From the NCBI GenBank assembly GCA_958299035.1, contig CATQJL010000316.1, positions 20,127,676 through 20,191,675 on the forward strand: DNA of 64,000 nt. The letters run 5' to 3'. The DNA comes from Cylicocyclus nassatus. Taxonomy: Eukaryota > Nematoda > Chromadorea > Rhabditida > Strongylidae. The position numbers and the translations under genes are program-made. Below the pieces are notes generated by a model that was not told the origin of the DNA, did no database searches, and worked only from the letters and a program-made list of their open reading frames with translations. Shown piece after piece: positions 11,826-22,109 of the stretch (its first letter is position 1; each line of letters begins with the position of its first letter).

Positions 11826-12190
11826 TCAGATGAAACTCGTCCCGCAGAGCAAGAAAGGCAACAGGAGTAGCATGTTGTGAGTGTTTAAGTAGATAAACAC
11901 CATTAGATTTTTGATCGTTTTGTTATTAACCATCCAAAAACTGGTTTTCCAATTAATCTGCTCCGTGATCCAATAATCTCTAAAGTCAACATTCGTCCAG
12001 CTGAAACATTTAGGTTTTGGGTTATACGAGATTATATGAGATGGACTAGAACAGACAAAGTTTTTCCATGTATCTACGTCACGATGAGATGAAAGTACAA
12101 GTTGTTCAAAAAGTGTCGAACGTTTAATTGTCATTAGCTTTTGTTTGGACAACTTTCGCTGATATTCAGGTACCAAACGGTGATAGTTTC
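11826..12190 (-). CDS. Uncharacterised ORF with downstream poly(A) signal
   Basis: An open frame of about 120 codons has no in-frame ATG at its front, so it would be a terminal exon. Its composition is protein-like and aromatic-rich (CFSWTNVDFRDYWITEQ; INWKTSFWMV), with a hydrophobic stretch (LLLLPFLLCG) near the C-terminus. An AATAAA hexamer (reverse complement at 11807-11812) lies 14 nt past the stop. No domain was recognised. It may be the last exon of a small membrane protein, or chance. Confidence 0.3.
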
Positions 12191-12739
12191 AACTGATCTC
12201 TCATCATTAGTGTAGAATAAGGTAAGAATCTTTGATGAGTTTTTTGAGTCAATAATTACACTAGGATAGAGTTGCTAACTTCTAATGTATTTTGCAATGT
12301 ACCCAATGCTTCGTTGAATTTACGATTTTCCCAGAAAAATGTGGCTGCACCGTTCACAGAGCTTCACAGTCATATACAAAGTCAAGAAAATAGGCGTGCT
12401 TGAAAACCTTGTTATACAAGTTTTCAGTTTTTTTGGTTGAAGCTAGCCCTACTGCGTAGCACCTAAAGATCAGCGAAAGTTGTTCGATCAAGAAACTTAT
12501 CACCAATAAAACGTCCGATGCATTTGTCAAAACATATTATTATAATAATGTTGCTTACGAGTGAGTTGCAGGTAGCTGCCAATTTTAACTCCTTATCTTC
12601 TTGCATGTTGAAGATGTTAATCCAGACTGAGTGCCCTATTTGGTGGAGAAGGTCGCGGTTGAAAGCAGCGTTCCACAAACTGGGGGTACCTGCCTCTGGT
12701 AGTAATGTAATAGTGCACCCCCTAACTAAACGATGACAG

Positions 12740-13150
12740 AAGTTTGCAGCGCGAAAGGTGGTCTACAAAGTCTACAAATCGCCTCCCGAGTGTTCCGGAT
12801 CTTACGGTAGGCTCGGGCAAGTATGAGATGCATGCAAGAGGATGGAGGGGGCATCGCCTTCGCGGATTACTGGTCCCAACACGATGCACAACAATAGGAC
12901 GAAAGGATCAGCAGCCCGCGGAAGCGGTGCCTAATTGAGGTGTTCGTTCCTCTACCCCATGCAAGATAGAGACGCAAAGTCGTTGCGGGACCTTGCGCTC
13001 ATGACTATGTGCGCTATGCGTGCTCTGGCCTTGCAGTTCGAAATCCCTGTGGGGCGGCACTCGGGTCTACCGTAAGATCCGGGCAACTTTCGGAGAAAAT
13101 CAGGATTGGTAGACCCTGGCTCCGAATTTTAGTCATCGCTTAGGTGGGGG
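12740..13150. repeat. GC-rich foldback
   Basis: TTCCGGATCTTACGGTAGGC at about 12793 is mirrored by CTACCGTAAGATCC at about 13066, with CTCGGGCAAG/CTCGGG flanks. The interior is GC-rich relative to its surroundings. No gene was seen. A G run follows at about 13146-13156. Confidence 0.5.
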
Positions 13151-14029
13151 GGGGGTCACTTTAGCATCGCCACAAAAAACCGGTACCCATCAGTTAGACA
13201 AAATGAAACAATCTGCAAACTGTGGGTTTTCGGCGGAGCACTAATATTAAACAATGCTAATATAAATTCAAGCTCATCCCTGGATGTCTTGCCCTATTTC
13301 GCAAGTGCAAAAGCGCAGCTTTTCGATTTTAATGCGAGGGGCTCAGCCGTTTTGCTATGCCTCTCCAAACGATTGCTATGCCACACGACTCTCTTATTTA
13401 AGGAGTAGCACAATGAAGGTTTAAGCGCACTATATTTCTATGTGTTTGGGCTTGTTATTTTGGAAAAAAAACCAACGCTTTACTCCTGAAACAGGGTACA
13501 TTCTGTATACTCTGCACTGCTTCAAAACAGTTTAGAAACCCGTCAGATGTGTGTTAAGAAGGCGCTGAGGCGAATGTGCAGTGCTAAGGTGTACCCGTTC
13601 ATGTATTTGTTGAAAAAAATTCACGATAACTGCTTAAAGTAATGTGACTTGTGATCAAAAGTAGCAAAATTTTTTGTCTGGAAAGACCAATTTGAACCTG
13701 CAAGAAAGCCTCCAAGTTTTTGAGCTCATTTCATCTACGCTATGTGATAACTTCGGTACTAAAATGTATACTATTTTATTTTAGGTGACAGTGTGTATTT
13801 TTTGTTCAATTTTTGACTTGATATGGAAGTAAATTACGACATGCAACTAAAGGTTCAAAGACTATACTAGAGAAGTAGCAATGCATATGAGTGAAGCATG
13901 TTAGAAGTATGGTAGACTTAGAAGCTTTGATTACTGAATAATCCGGCATCTTTGTCTTCAAAAAACCCATTATGCAATATCTTGAACCTCCTCTTTTCCG
14001 TATTCCAAATTAGCTAGCATACCCGCCTC

Positions 14030-14552
14030 AGTCCATTCCTTTCAATAAACCATGAGGGATCACCATAGACCTCCCGCGCCAACTTCTAGCCCATAGCCCA
14101 AAGTTTGCACAAAAATAGATGAAATCGAAAAGTGATGGGTGCAGATCGTCCGCGCTGTGCTTGCAGAGCAACATTTTGCGTCCCCCAAAAAATTTAATTG
14201 TGATCAGCATGATTACTTAAGTTTTTGTGCCAACCCTCAGCCGCGTAGCTCAAAGTTTGCAAAAAACCGATAAAATCGATAGGGGCGTTAGGTGGGGTTA
14301 CTTATTTTTATGAACCGTTATTTTATTCGTGATCAACATGCTCTCCTCCCCTTCCTCCCCCCAGCTTAACGTTTGCAGAAACTCGACAAAATCGACATCG
14401 GTTGAAAAGGAAAAGTAGTCACGACGCCCCCAACTTGAAACTTTTGTGTGCAAAGCTGCTCAGATCGTGCAAAATTGTTCGAAAAGGGATGTTGTGTTCG
14501 ATACGATACACTCACAGACAGACAGAAAGACGAACAAACATTCAGCTTTATA
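14030..14552. mobile_element. Family C element, copy C2, interrupted at its tail
   Basis: Diverged units carry GATAAAATCGAT-type words and CTCAAAGTTTGCAAAAA blocks like C1. The tail (CACAGACAGACAGAAAGACG, ATTCAGCTTTATA) is the same as that of C1. The final TATA is split by the family A element at 14553-15434, so C2 was present first. Confidence 0.55.
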
Positions 14553-15434
14553 TTAGGTTTTCCCGAAAGTTTTGTCGGTTTTTTTCATCGCTCACCAAAC
14601 CTCACAGAACACCAATCCATGGACGGCCTAGGTGTCATTCTATTCATTTTTGTATCCTCTTTCTTATAACTATATTTGTTCCTTGATCTACCCCGTCTTT
14701 ACGATGTTATCGCCATGGCTTTTTGAGCACCTCAGCAGTAGCGCCAAAAATTTCTTGAATTTTCAAAATTCCTATTTTGATATTTTCGATAAGCGCTGGT
14801 GACTGTTATGTAGGGCAAACCTTTGGCTACATTGTACCTATTTTAGATTACGTGGGCCACGTTTATAATGTCCGTGATAATTATTTATTTGAGAAAAACC
14901 GCGGCTTTTTGAACACGTTTTATCACGTAAAATTGCCGAAAATTCCAAAAAGCCGATTTTTGAAGCAAATCAAACTTGGTTATGTTGCATAAATGATGTT
15001 AAATAAAAAACAAGTTTGAATTCGCAAAAACTCAAAAGCTTTCATGCTTTTGCTGCAATTGCGCGTTTCATGACTTTGCTAAAAACCAAGGCCTCCGGAG
15101 AAATAATTTTTTTGAAGTTAAAATCAGCAGATTAGGAGAATCTAAAAACATGAGCTTGCAGCCTGAAAGTTGCCCTATTTGACCCATACTTTGTCTTTTT
15201 CGAAACTTTGTAATGAAATTTTTGAAAATTAGCTCAGCTTTGAGCAGGTAAAATTGACAGGTGGAGAATTTTGGGAATTATCAAAAAAAGCATGCAAGAT
15301 TATGGTATCAAGGTGTATCCATAAGAAAGAGAAGAAAAAGCTGCATCGAATGCACCTTGAAACTTACTCAAATCTTCATTGTGCTGATTTTACAGTGGTT
15401 TGAGAAAACCGACAAAACTTTCGGGACAACCTAA
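14553..15434. mobile_element. Family A element A3, 882 bp, TA-flanked
   Basis: Ends are TTAGGTTTTCCCGAAAGTTT on the left and AAACTTTCGGGACAACCTAA on the right, each next to TA (14551-14552 and 15435-15436). Ends and TA sites fit Tc1/mariner integration. No transposase frame was recognised inside, so it is non-autonomous. Sequence at 15780-15870 is a diverged copy of its left interior. Confidence 0.75.
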
Positions 15435-16169
15435 TATAATAAGCGATCCCAATAGTCTTTTTGCTTTCTTTGAACGGCTACTATTTGCAAAACAAAGGTT
15501 TATAGACGATTTTGGTAGTAAAAGATGCACCTTTTCACTCTTATGAATGGTTATGTTCCTACTGCAGGGCAATAGGAACGACCTCTCAAAAATCACCAAA
15601 ATCTGAGGTTCATACTTTTTGCCACGATCAAGTTTCGTTATTTCATTTTTGTACTGATTTCCGGAAGAAGTCCGAGCGATAATAGAGCAAACTCTACGGG
15701 ATACAAAACAATTTTTCTATCTTCATACTTGTTTTTCAAAATTTTGGAATTATTTCTTTAATTCTATCGAATTCCATTTTTGGTCAACTCAAACCTCATA
15801 GGACATCAATCGACAAGCAACTGTGGTGTCATTCGATGCAATATCTTTTCCTCTTTCTAACGTGTTTTTTAGTTTCTATACGTACACAATTCGAGGCAAC
15901 ATATTTCATGTTTTTGAGGAGTTCCGGCTGTGCCCGGGAAACTCGAAAATTGATAATTCGAATCCTAAACGCTTACTAGCTTTGTTAAATTAGTTGAAAC
16001 CATTCACTTTTGAAAGCTCCAAATTAGGATGATTTACTGACGTGTGAGTTAAAATTAGATAGGTCTGTTAAAATCTATCAAATAATTATAACCAGCTTTG
16101 TGAAGAAGAAAAAATTGCTTTGTGTCTTGCAGGGTTTGCTCCATATACGTTGTCTGGACTTTTTCGGAG

Positions 16170-17640
16170 GACCTGTGGCCCGTATTAAAACTCCTCTCAG
16201 TTCAACTCGGCTGAGGCGGGCCTAAGTTAAAGGCACCGTCCACCCTAAGTTGAGGGTGTTGAGCTTTTGGTAGCATATAATAGTAGGGCCCCCTGTCAAT
16301 CCAATGCCCGAATCGCGGCGCAAAGTGCCGCTTCGGAAGCGAGAAAATCGCTTCGGAATAGCGAAGATGCACGAGGACCTCCATCCATGCCCGCCTACTT
16401 GTGCGTGCCCATCCAATCACCCCGGAAAGCCGGCCTGTGGGTTCTTCGGAAGGGAGATTGTCGGGGATTTCGCACATTTTCGACTTCATATTCGGAATCA
16501 GGGACATGAGAAGGCTCTCGAACGACAAAAACTGGAAGTCGTAAATCTGGGTGGACGGTGCCTTTAAACGTAGGAAGCATCAGTCCGGCATCCAGTGGGC
16601 TGTCGATTAGGGTTGCCGCGGCCAAGGTTCGAGATCTGCCAGTGGCAAGATTTTTTGCCGCATCACCGGGCAACCTTTGATAGCGGCCACTGCCGCAAAA
16701 TCAATGATGGACGCTATCAAGGTTATTGCCTAGCAAACGAAAAGAGACAAATTTACAATATTTCAAAAACAAATTTCATCACAATCGCAATTGTTGAAGA
16801 CTAGGTAGAGAGATAAAATTCCATTTTACACCATCTAAGCGCTTTCTTAAAAAAAAAAAGATGATTTATTTCCTATTTTCGTGCTGCAATCAGCTGTTTC
16901 TCCACCTTCCTATCCGTAGGCCCACAAAACTGTGCAGTTTTGCACAGTTTTCGTCCATAGTGTTGGTAAATCTGACGTAATCTTACTCCTAAGCAACTTA
17001 GGGGAACGTTTTGTCTTATCTTTTCCACATTGATTGCATCAGTTCGTATCTCAATTAAACGGGAACTGATGAGAGTGCATCAGTTGGACGGAGCAGGTGG
17101 ACGGATGGCCAAATGTCAACTCACTTTGTATGCTTATAACATGGGATGGTGGGCGGCCATTATTTTCCCTGACGGAACTTCAACGGCAGTGGACCGGCGG
17201 CAAAACTGAACAACCCGGAATCTTGATGCAATAGGTTGCTTACCCTCAACTATGAAAACAGTGCAATTCCGGTAGCACACTTTGCCCTCCCTACCGAGAA
17301 GACTCCAAAACCCGTGCGCGCGAGCCCTTCTTACACGCGGTCGGACGAGCTCGCGATTTACCTCTTTTAGAGACGGCATGCCGCAGTGCTATATCGAAAG
17401 GGTTTCACACCGACTCTGCGTCCGATGCCGCGAACTGTACGACTCGTCCACATCCAAAAAGAAGGGCCTTGGAAAAAGAGTTCTCGCCATTTTCAAGCTT
17501 TCTAATCTAGATCTTCGGCATCAGCACCTCGAATAACCCCAGCGAGAATTTCTAGGCATGAAATTTGCCGAGCCACTGTCTTTAACTGAGAACCTCAGTT
17601 GAGATCATTTGAACTAATCGAGCTTTACTAAGGCCAGTAC
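16170..17640 (+). repeat. Dispersed ~1-kb repeat, copy 1 (carries a MITE)
   Basis: With the MITE at 16231-16563 removed, this region is collinear with 51180-52035. Shared blocks include CAGTCCGGCATCC, GCAACCTTTGATAGCGGCCA with its hairpin partner GGACGCTATCAAGG, TGTGCAGTTTTGC, and CTCAGTTGAGATCA near the 3' end. Its reading frames, on both strands, are not conserved between the two copies. It is probably a non-autonomous or degraded transposon of unknown class. Confidence 0.55.
16231..16563. mobile_element. piggyBac-like MITE with TTAA target duplication
   Basis: The 15-bp terminal repeats AGGCACCGTCCACCC and GGGTGGACGGTGCCT are exact and are flanked on both sides by TTAA (16227-16230, 16564-16567). 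A TTAA target duplication is diagnostic of piggyBac-type integration. The 333-bp interior encodes nothing recognisable. It sits inside the dispersed repeat, whose other copy lacks it. Confidence 0.75.
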
Positions 17641-18038
17641 AAAAACTTAGAATTACGCAATTTGACCATGGCAAAAAGCACAGGTTTTAGATTTTGATGA
17701 CCTCAAATTTTTGGAAGCAAAGCGGACTGCAACCAAACGCCAATGGAGTGTCAATCTTTTAAAGTTGCAAGTTGTTCTCAAACTGTCGTCGCTAGGAGCT
17801 TCTTGTTTCTAGCTTTATGGAATCTGCACATCGAGTCTGCATATAGATGCATGATAACGATCTCAAAGGTAGAAGCGGATTTTTTTCAACGGATTGATTG
17901 TGCAAAACCTTTTGAGAAGAATATGGTAAGCAGGGATTATGACCAAGTTGTTAAGCACTGTTGCATATTGAATTCGCAGACAGTCAGCTGTTCCTTTGAG
18001 CAAATAGCATTCACTCAAGAATTACTGTTAATTTTCAG

Positions 18039-18060
18039 AGCATTATGTACGTTGGAGTGC
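18039..18060 (+). promoter_or_regulatory. Likely trans-splice acceptor and short 5' UTR
   Basis: GTTAATTTTCAG ends at 18038, 22 nt before the start codon at 18061, the typical spacing of a nematode spliced-leader acceptor. An out-of-frame ATG at 18044 would give a 10-codon upstream frame overlapping the start. Confidence 0.45.
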
Positions 18061-18794
18061 ATGAAAGCGTTTTGTGAATCAAGTCTCACTTATGGAGTAT
18101 TTTACTGCGTTCTTGTTGCTGTAAGTCGCATCGCATCTTTCAAACAACTCCTAGTCACTATCACTACTACATCAGTCTCTTGCTGCTCCCAGTCTCGCCT
18201 CCAAACCGGCAAAAGTTCCGAGAGAGTGGTGTTGGTGGAACGGATATTATGGAAATTTTCCAAATGAATGGATCAAACCCTTTGAGCAGAAATTTTTTGA
18301 AGTGTGCAATATTACAGTGGTTAGCTCTCTTGAAGTTTTAAATTTCTATTGTGATCAGCTATTTGTAATGTTGAGAAATACGTGTAAATCGGACACAACG
18401 CTGAGTTTTTATTTAAACTCTAGATAAGCTAAGATTTAAGTTGCACAACGGAAACAGCTTTTCTACTTTTTAGCAATACAATTGTTATCTGCAAGAAAAT
18501 GCAGATAAATATGTGAAGATGGGGCCTCAAAAATGCACAGCTAATGTTTTAGAGTATGCCATGATGGCTCGTATTACTGGGTAAGTTGTGAAGAAGTTCA
18601 TATCTTTTCATATCACCGGAAGTCTAATCAGCATGATATTCCCGTACTGGAGAGGAAAAGAAGCAGCTGAAGACACTTTTGGGAAGCCAAACCCAGCCTT
18701 CAAGCAGAAGTTCTGTCACGTGAGTTTTGAATAGTAAAGATAAATTAATAAACTTTAACTGAAACAGCTCTTTATCAAGGAAAACTGCGATTAA
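18061..18794 (+). CDS. Secreted six-cysteine protein, five exons, 141 aa
   Basis: Exons 18061-18120, 18176-18319, 18474-18580, 18632-18719 and 18768-18794 join with consistent phases, GT/AG borders and TTTTTAG or ATCAG acceptors. Residues 1-28 form a signal peptide (MKAFCESSLTYGVFYCVLVA, then SLAAPSLA). The mature chain starts near SKPAKVPREWCWWNG, contains FPNEWIKPFEQKFFEVC, and ends KFCH-LFIKENCD. It has six cysteines, enough for three disulfides, and is rich in Trp, Tyr and Phe. I know no named domain with this pattern; function is unknown. It is probably secreted, and in a parasitic nematode could be part of the excretory-secretory set (inference). The intact phases argue for a live gene. 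Confidence 0.7.
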
Positions 18795-19695
18795 TTAAGT
18801 CAGCAGCGCAAAAAACTAAAAATATCGTTTCAAAATCAACTGTTTTCCTTTCATGTCGGAATAATCAATCGTCGTTGTATCTAAACGCTGACATCATTAC
18901 TATCTCTCACGTTAAAGTTCTGATGAAAGTTACGTTATTTGTCCAATGCTCCTATCTAGTTACAGGGAGAGATACTTGGTCGAAGTGTTCTTATTGGAGA
19001 TGCTACGTAGAAACGCCCTTCAACGTCTATCTTCGTTATCAAGCATTCCTAAGAAAGAGACTATGAATCTTTTTTTTTCTCCCAAAACCAGCTTCTTGTA
19101 TAGGAACGCTTGGCAAGGCACTTTATTGGTGTGTTTATTCAGTATAATGGAGAGTCGTTTAATCTTACAAACAACGCGCCAAGGTCTGACTTTTACCACA
19201 CACGTTTTTGATTCAGAGAAGCCCTATAATGACAGAATATTCTTTGTTTGCTAAAAAAAGGCAAAGTTATCTACTTATAGAACTCATACTACTTGATATA
19301 TGGCTTTTAAGCAGAAGCGCATGTTTATGAAAGGAAATCAAAAACGCTGCCGGCAACAAGAATAACTCTAATCTGTTGCCTATGTGACCACAGACACTCA
19401 GCGCTATACCACAGTTATGATGAAACGCCTTGCAGCATCTTTGTTTAAAAAGGCTGCTTTTTAAAGAGATAAGGCTCATTACCTTTCCACAAGAAGGCTT
19501 TGCATATAGCGAGGATAGATTCAAGATCGCTTTTCCAGTCCTAACTATTCATTTACATTTCCTCCCATATCCCACTTCAACCAAGTCTTCCGCTTGCTCT
19601 CTCTCACTAACATTTTAAATTGGCTTCCTAAAAGATTGCTGCGCTTTGCTATATTTATATGCCACACATCTTCTTTCTTCCGCTGTTAACCAAGA

Positions 19696-20240
19696 TTGGT
19701 GTCGCGGATTGGGCCCCCAGCTCCTCACGTCAGCAGTGGTAAGGCTCTCCGCATAGGCGGAGGGAGCCTACGAAATATTCCTGGAGTCACAGTCGCTCAA
19801 ACACAAGGGGAGAGACTACAACCAGCCACATCTTACAAACTTAGGGGCCAACAAGTCGAAAAACCCCTAAGACGGCGTCCACCGACATGTGCCAGGCGCG
19901 AACGCACCCCAAATTACCTCGTCTGCGCGGTAGCCAGTCCTTTATGGCACGACTGATGTTGAAGAACGCGTGAGTTGGGGAAGGCGCTGCTCATCGATTG
20001 GCTCGAAGATGGAACTCAATCCGATCGCTCGAGAGTTGACAGCTGCGGCGATAACTGACAGGTAAGAAAGATGCGGCATACAAGGCGATGTGAGGAGGCG
20101 GGGCAGCTCGGAGACGGCGTTTTAGGACCCTTTGCAACGCGGCGGCGCACTCTCCTGAAGAAAGTCGCGAATCCGCGACATTTGTTATTACTTTAATCGG
20201 ACTAACGTTTCGGCGATTTTGCTTTTTTTGGAGTCTGAAG
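19696..20240 (+). repeat. GC-rich retroelement-like fragment
   Basis: The stretch is much more GC-rich than its flanks and has an 86-codon frame of arginine/proline-rich, non-globular character. It runs into CTCCTGAAGAAAGTCGCGAA-TCCGCGAC and ACTAACGTTTCGGCGATTT. This is the 'TGAAGAAG...CCGAAACGTT' hairpin style common at the ends of retroelements. A second pair of the same words lies near 20540-20590 in the opposite sense. The class was not determined. Confidence 0.35.
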
Positions 20241-20646
20241 AAGGCGAATTTGCCGAAATGAACAGGAAAGATGATGGAGAGATGAGTGCATAGCCATTAC
20301 TCAAGAACTGGCCTTTACCTGTGCCTCTGCGGCTTCTCTGATGAATCTGCCGAGACCGAGTTATTAGAGCACTAAATGAAACTAGTTGTCGTTTACTGGC
20401 ATAACGACCTATCACTCGTTATTGTTGACTGTCGTCTAAGCATTGGTCTGAACTTGTTACTAATTTCTTTTGCACTGACAGGTCAGACTCGCTTTTCAGT
20501 CTTGAAGGTAGCTAACAAAACCGTTCACACGCACATGACTTCTTCAGAGCATAACAAGGGCGAAACCGCCGAAACGTTGATTCCAATAAAAGGTTTTACC
20601 AGTCTTAGTTAACAGTTGAAAGAAGAAGATTAGTGAAATATATCTA

Positions 20647-21689
20647 TTAGGTTGGCGGATAATTTCTGTTACACTTTTATTTTTAATTTTTAAGAATCTA
20701 AGAAAATTTCGAAAATTCTTATGCTTAAGGACTGTTAGCGGGGTGTAAAGGTCTACCCGCCGGTACTGTCAGATCCGCGGTCCGTGCGCAAAACACCCAC
20801 TTTGTTGGTGGAAGTAAATTTTTGTCAGCGGGCTGGCATTCTTCCAGGTGATTGGGAAGAGACCGAGCAATGTGGTATTCGGGCAGGGTATGGTCCATAG
20901 ATTTTAGCGAACATAGGGCGATGGCACAATCGTGTCCGCACACGTTCACATGAGCTACATGTTACGACACGCACATTGGCATTTTGACATGAAGAACTAT
21001 TTTTAAAAATTGAAGTAGAATAAAGCAGACTTCGCTCATCGTGTAGCCAAGGGTCTCTTGAGCAGTTATGCCAAGTTTGAATTTTACAGAAAATTTTTGA
21101 AAGAAAATATCGCAAAAAAGTCGAAAGTACTCACTTTTTTCTGGCATTGGGCGGGTTCAAAAATCGGTCATCTTCAAAATTATTTCATTTTTCTCCGCTG
21201 AAAAGTGAGAAAACCCTAGCGCTTTTCTACCATCAAATGAACTAGGTTTATTCTTGCTGGATAGTGCAAATGACCTGCAATCGCCTTTTGCTTCAAAGTT
21301 TTACTATATGGCACAGAAGGGCCGCGACGATCATCCAAGCGCAATTAAAATTCTTGGTTCAAAATTTATGGAAAATTTTGTTCAAATAGCATCTTGTAGC
21401 ACAAAAATTCCTAATTCTTATGCATATATTTTATAATTTATCCGGCTATTTCTCATGAATTCAGGGCAAAAAGACTGAAAAGCAAAATATTGGGATTTAG
21501 TATCTTTTACTTGAAGGCTCAAAACTTTGGAATGAACGGAGATTTATGGAATCGAAGGTCCGCTTAAGAAACTAGAAAAAACGCTCTCTTAGAGAGCTTA
21601 AATAGTTTTGAGGAAATTAATTACACATTAAATACCAGCTCTTGCAAAAAGAGGTGAGAAAAACGTGCATTAATTATGAATCAACCTAA
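20647..21689 (-). pseudogene. Decayed mariner element with transposase remnant
   Basis: Ends TTAGGTTGGCGGATAATTTC and (reverse strand) TTAGGTTGATTCATAATTAA are each flanked by TA. The length of 1043 bp is close to a complete mariner. The reverse strand near 20830-20960 keeps short pieces resembling the mariner C-terminus: a GHDCA segment at the place of the second catalytic Asp region, and PEYHIARSLPNHLEE at the place of the last catalytic region. The pieces lie in shifted frames with stops between them, so the element is dead. Confidence 0.5.
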
Positions 21690-21957
21690 TATATCAAAAC
21701 AAGATTGATAGATAATCGAGCGTGGAAAATATTTATATTGTTCCTATTATTAGTAACGCTTATCACTTGAGTTAGGAGCAATAGGTTTTCTTGGTAATGT
21801 TTTATTTCGCAGCAAGAGTAATTTGCTTCGTCCTGCCCCAGTTACTTTCGATCAATCGTTGCCAACTAGCCCTTCCTAGCTGCCTTCCCTATGTCTTTAG
21901 CTCAGAGAGTCTCATTTCTGACATTCGGACAATTACATGCATCAAATTTTTTTTCAG

Positions 21958-22099
21958 AGAATACCAAACATTACGGATTTTGGATGCTCAAAACAACACT
22001 TTTTTCATAGATATGGAGAATTTTACTACTCAGGATACAACTACATTGTCTGTCAATTCGACAGCCCTCGAAAAGCGATACCATAAATTCGTACTGTGA
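21958..22099 (+). CDS. Possible terminal exon, unknown
   Basis: A strong acceptor (ATTTTTTTTCAG) precedes an open segment. One frame reads EYQTLRILDAQNNTFF through to HKFVL and a stop; a second frame is also open for 42 codons. I could not find matching upstream exons. It could be an orphan exon or chance. Confidence 0.2.
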
Positions 22100-22109
22100 T
22101 CTAGGTAAT

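Noticed and set aside
17743..18267. 174-codon + frame as a single gene
   Set aside because: Its end overlaps the signal-peptide exon and intron of the five-exon secreted gene. The rest has no support.
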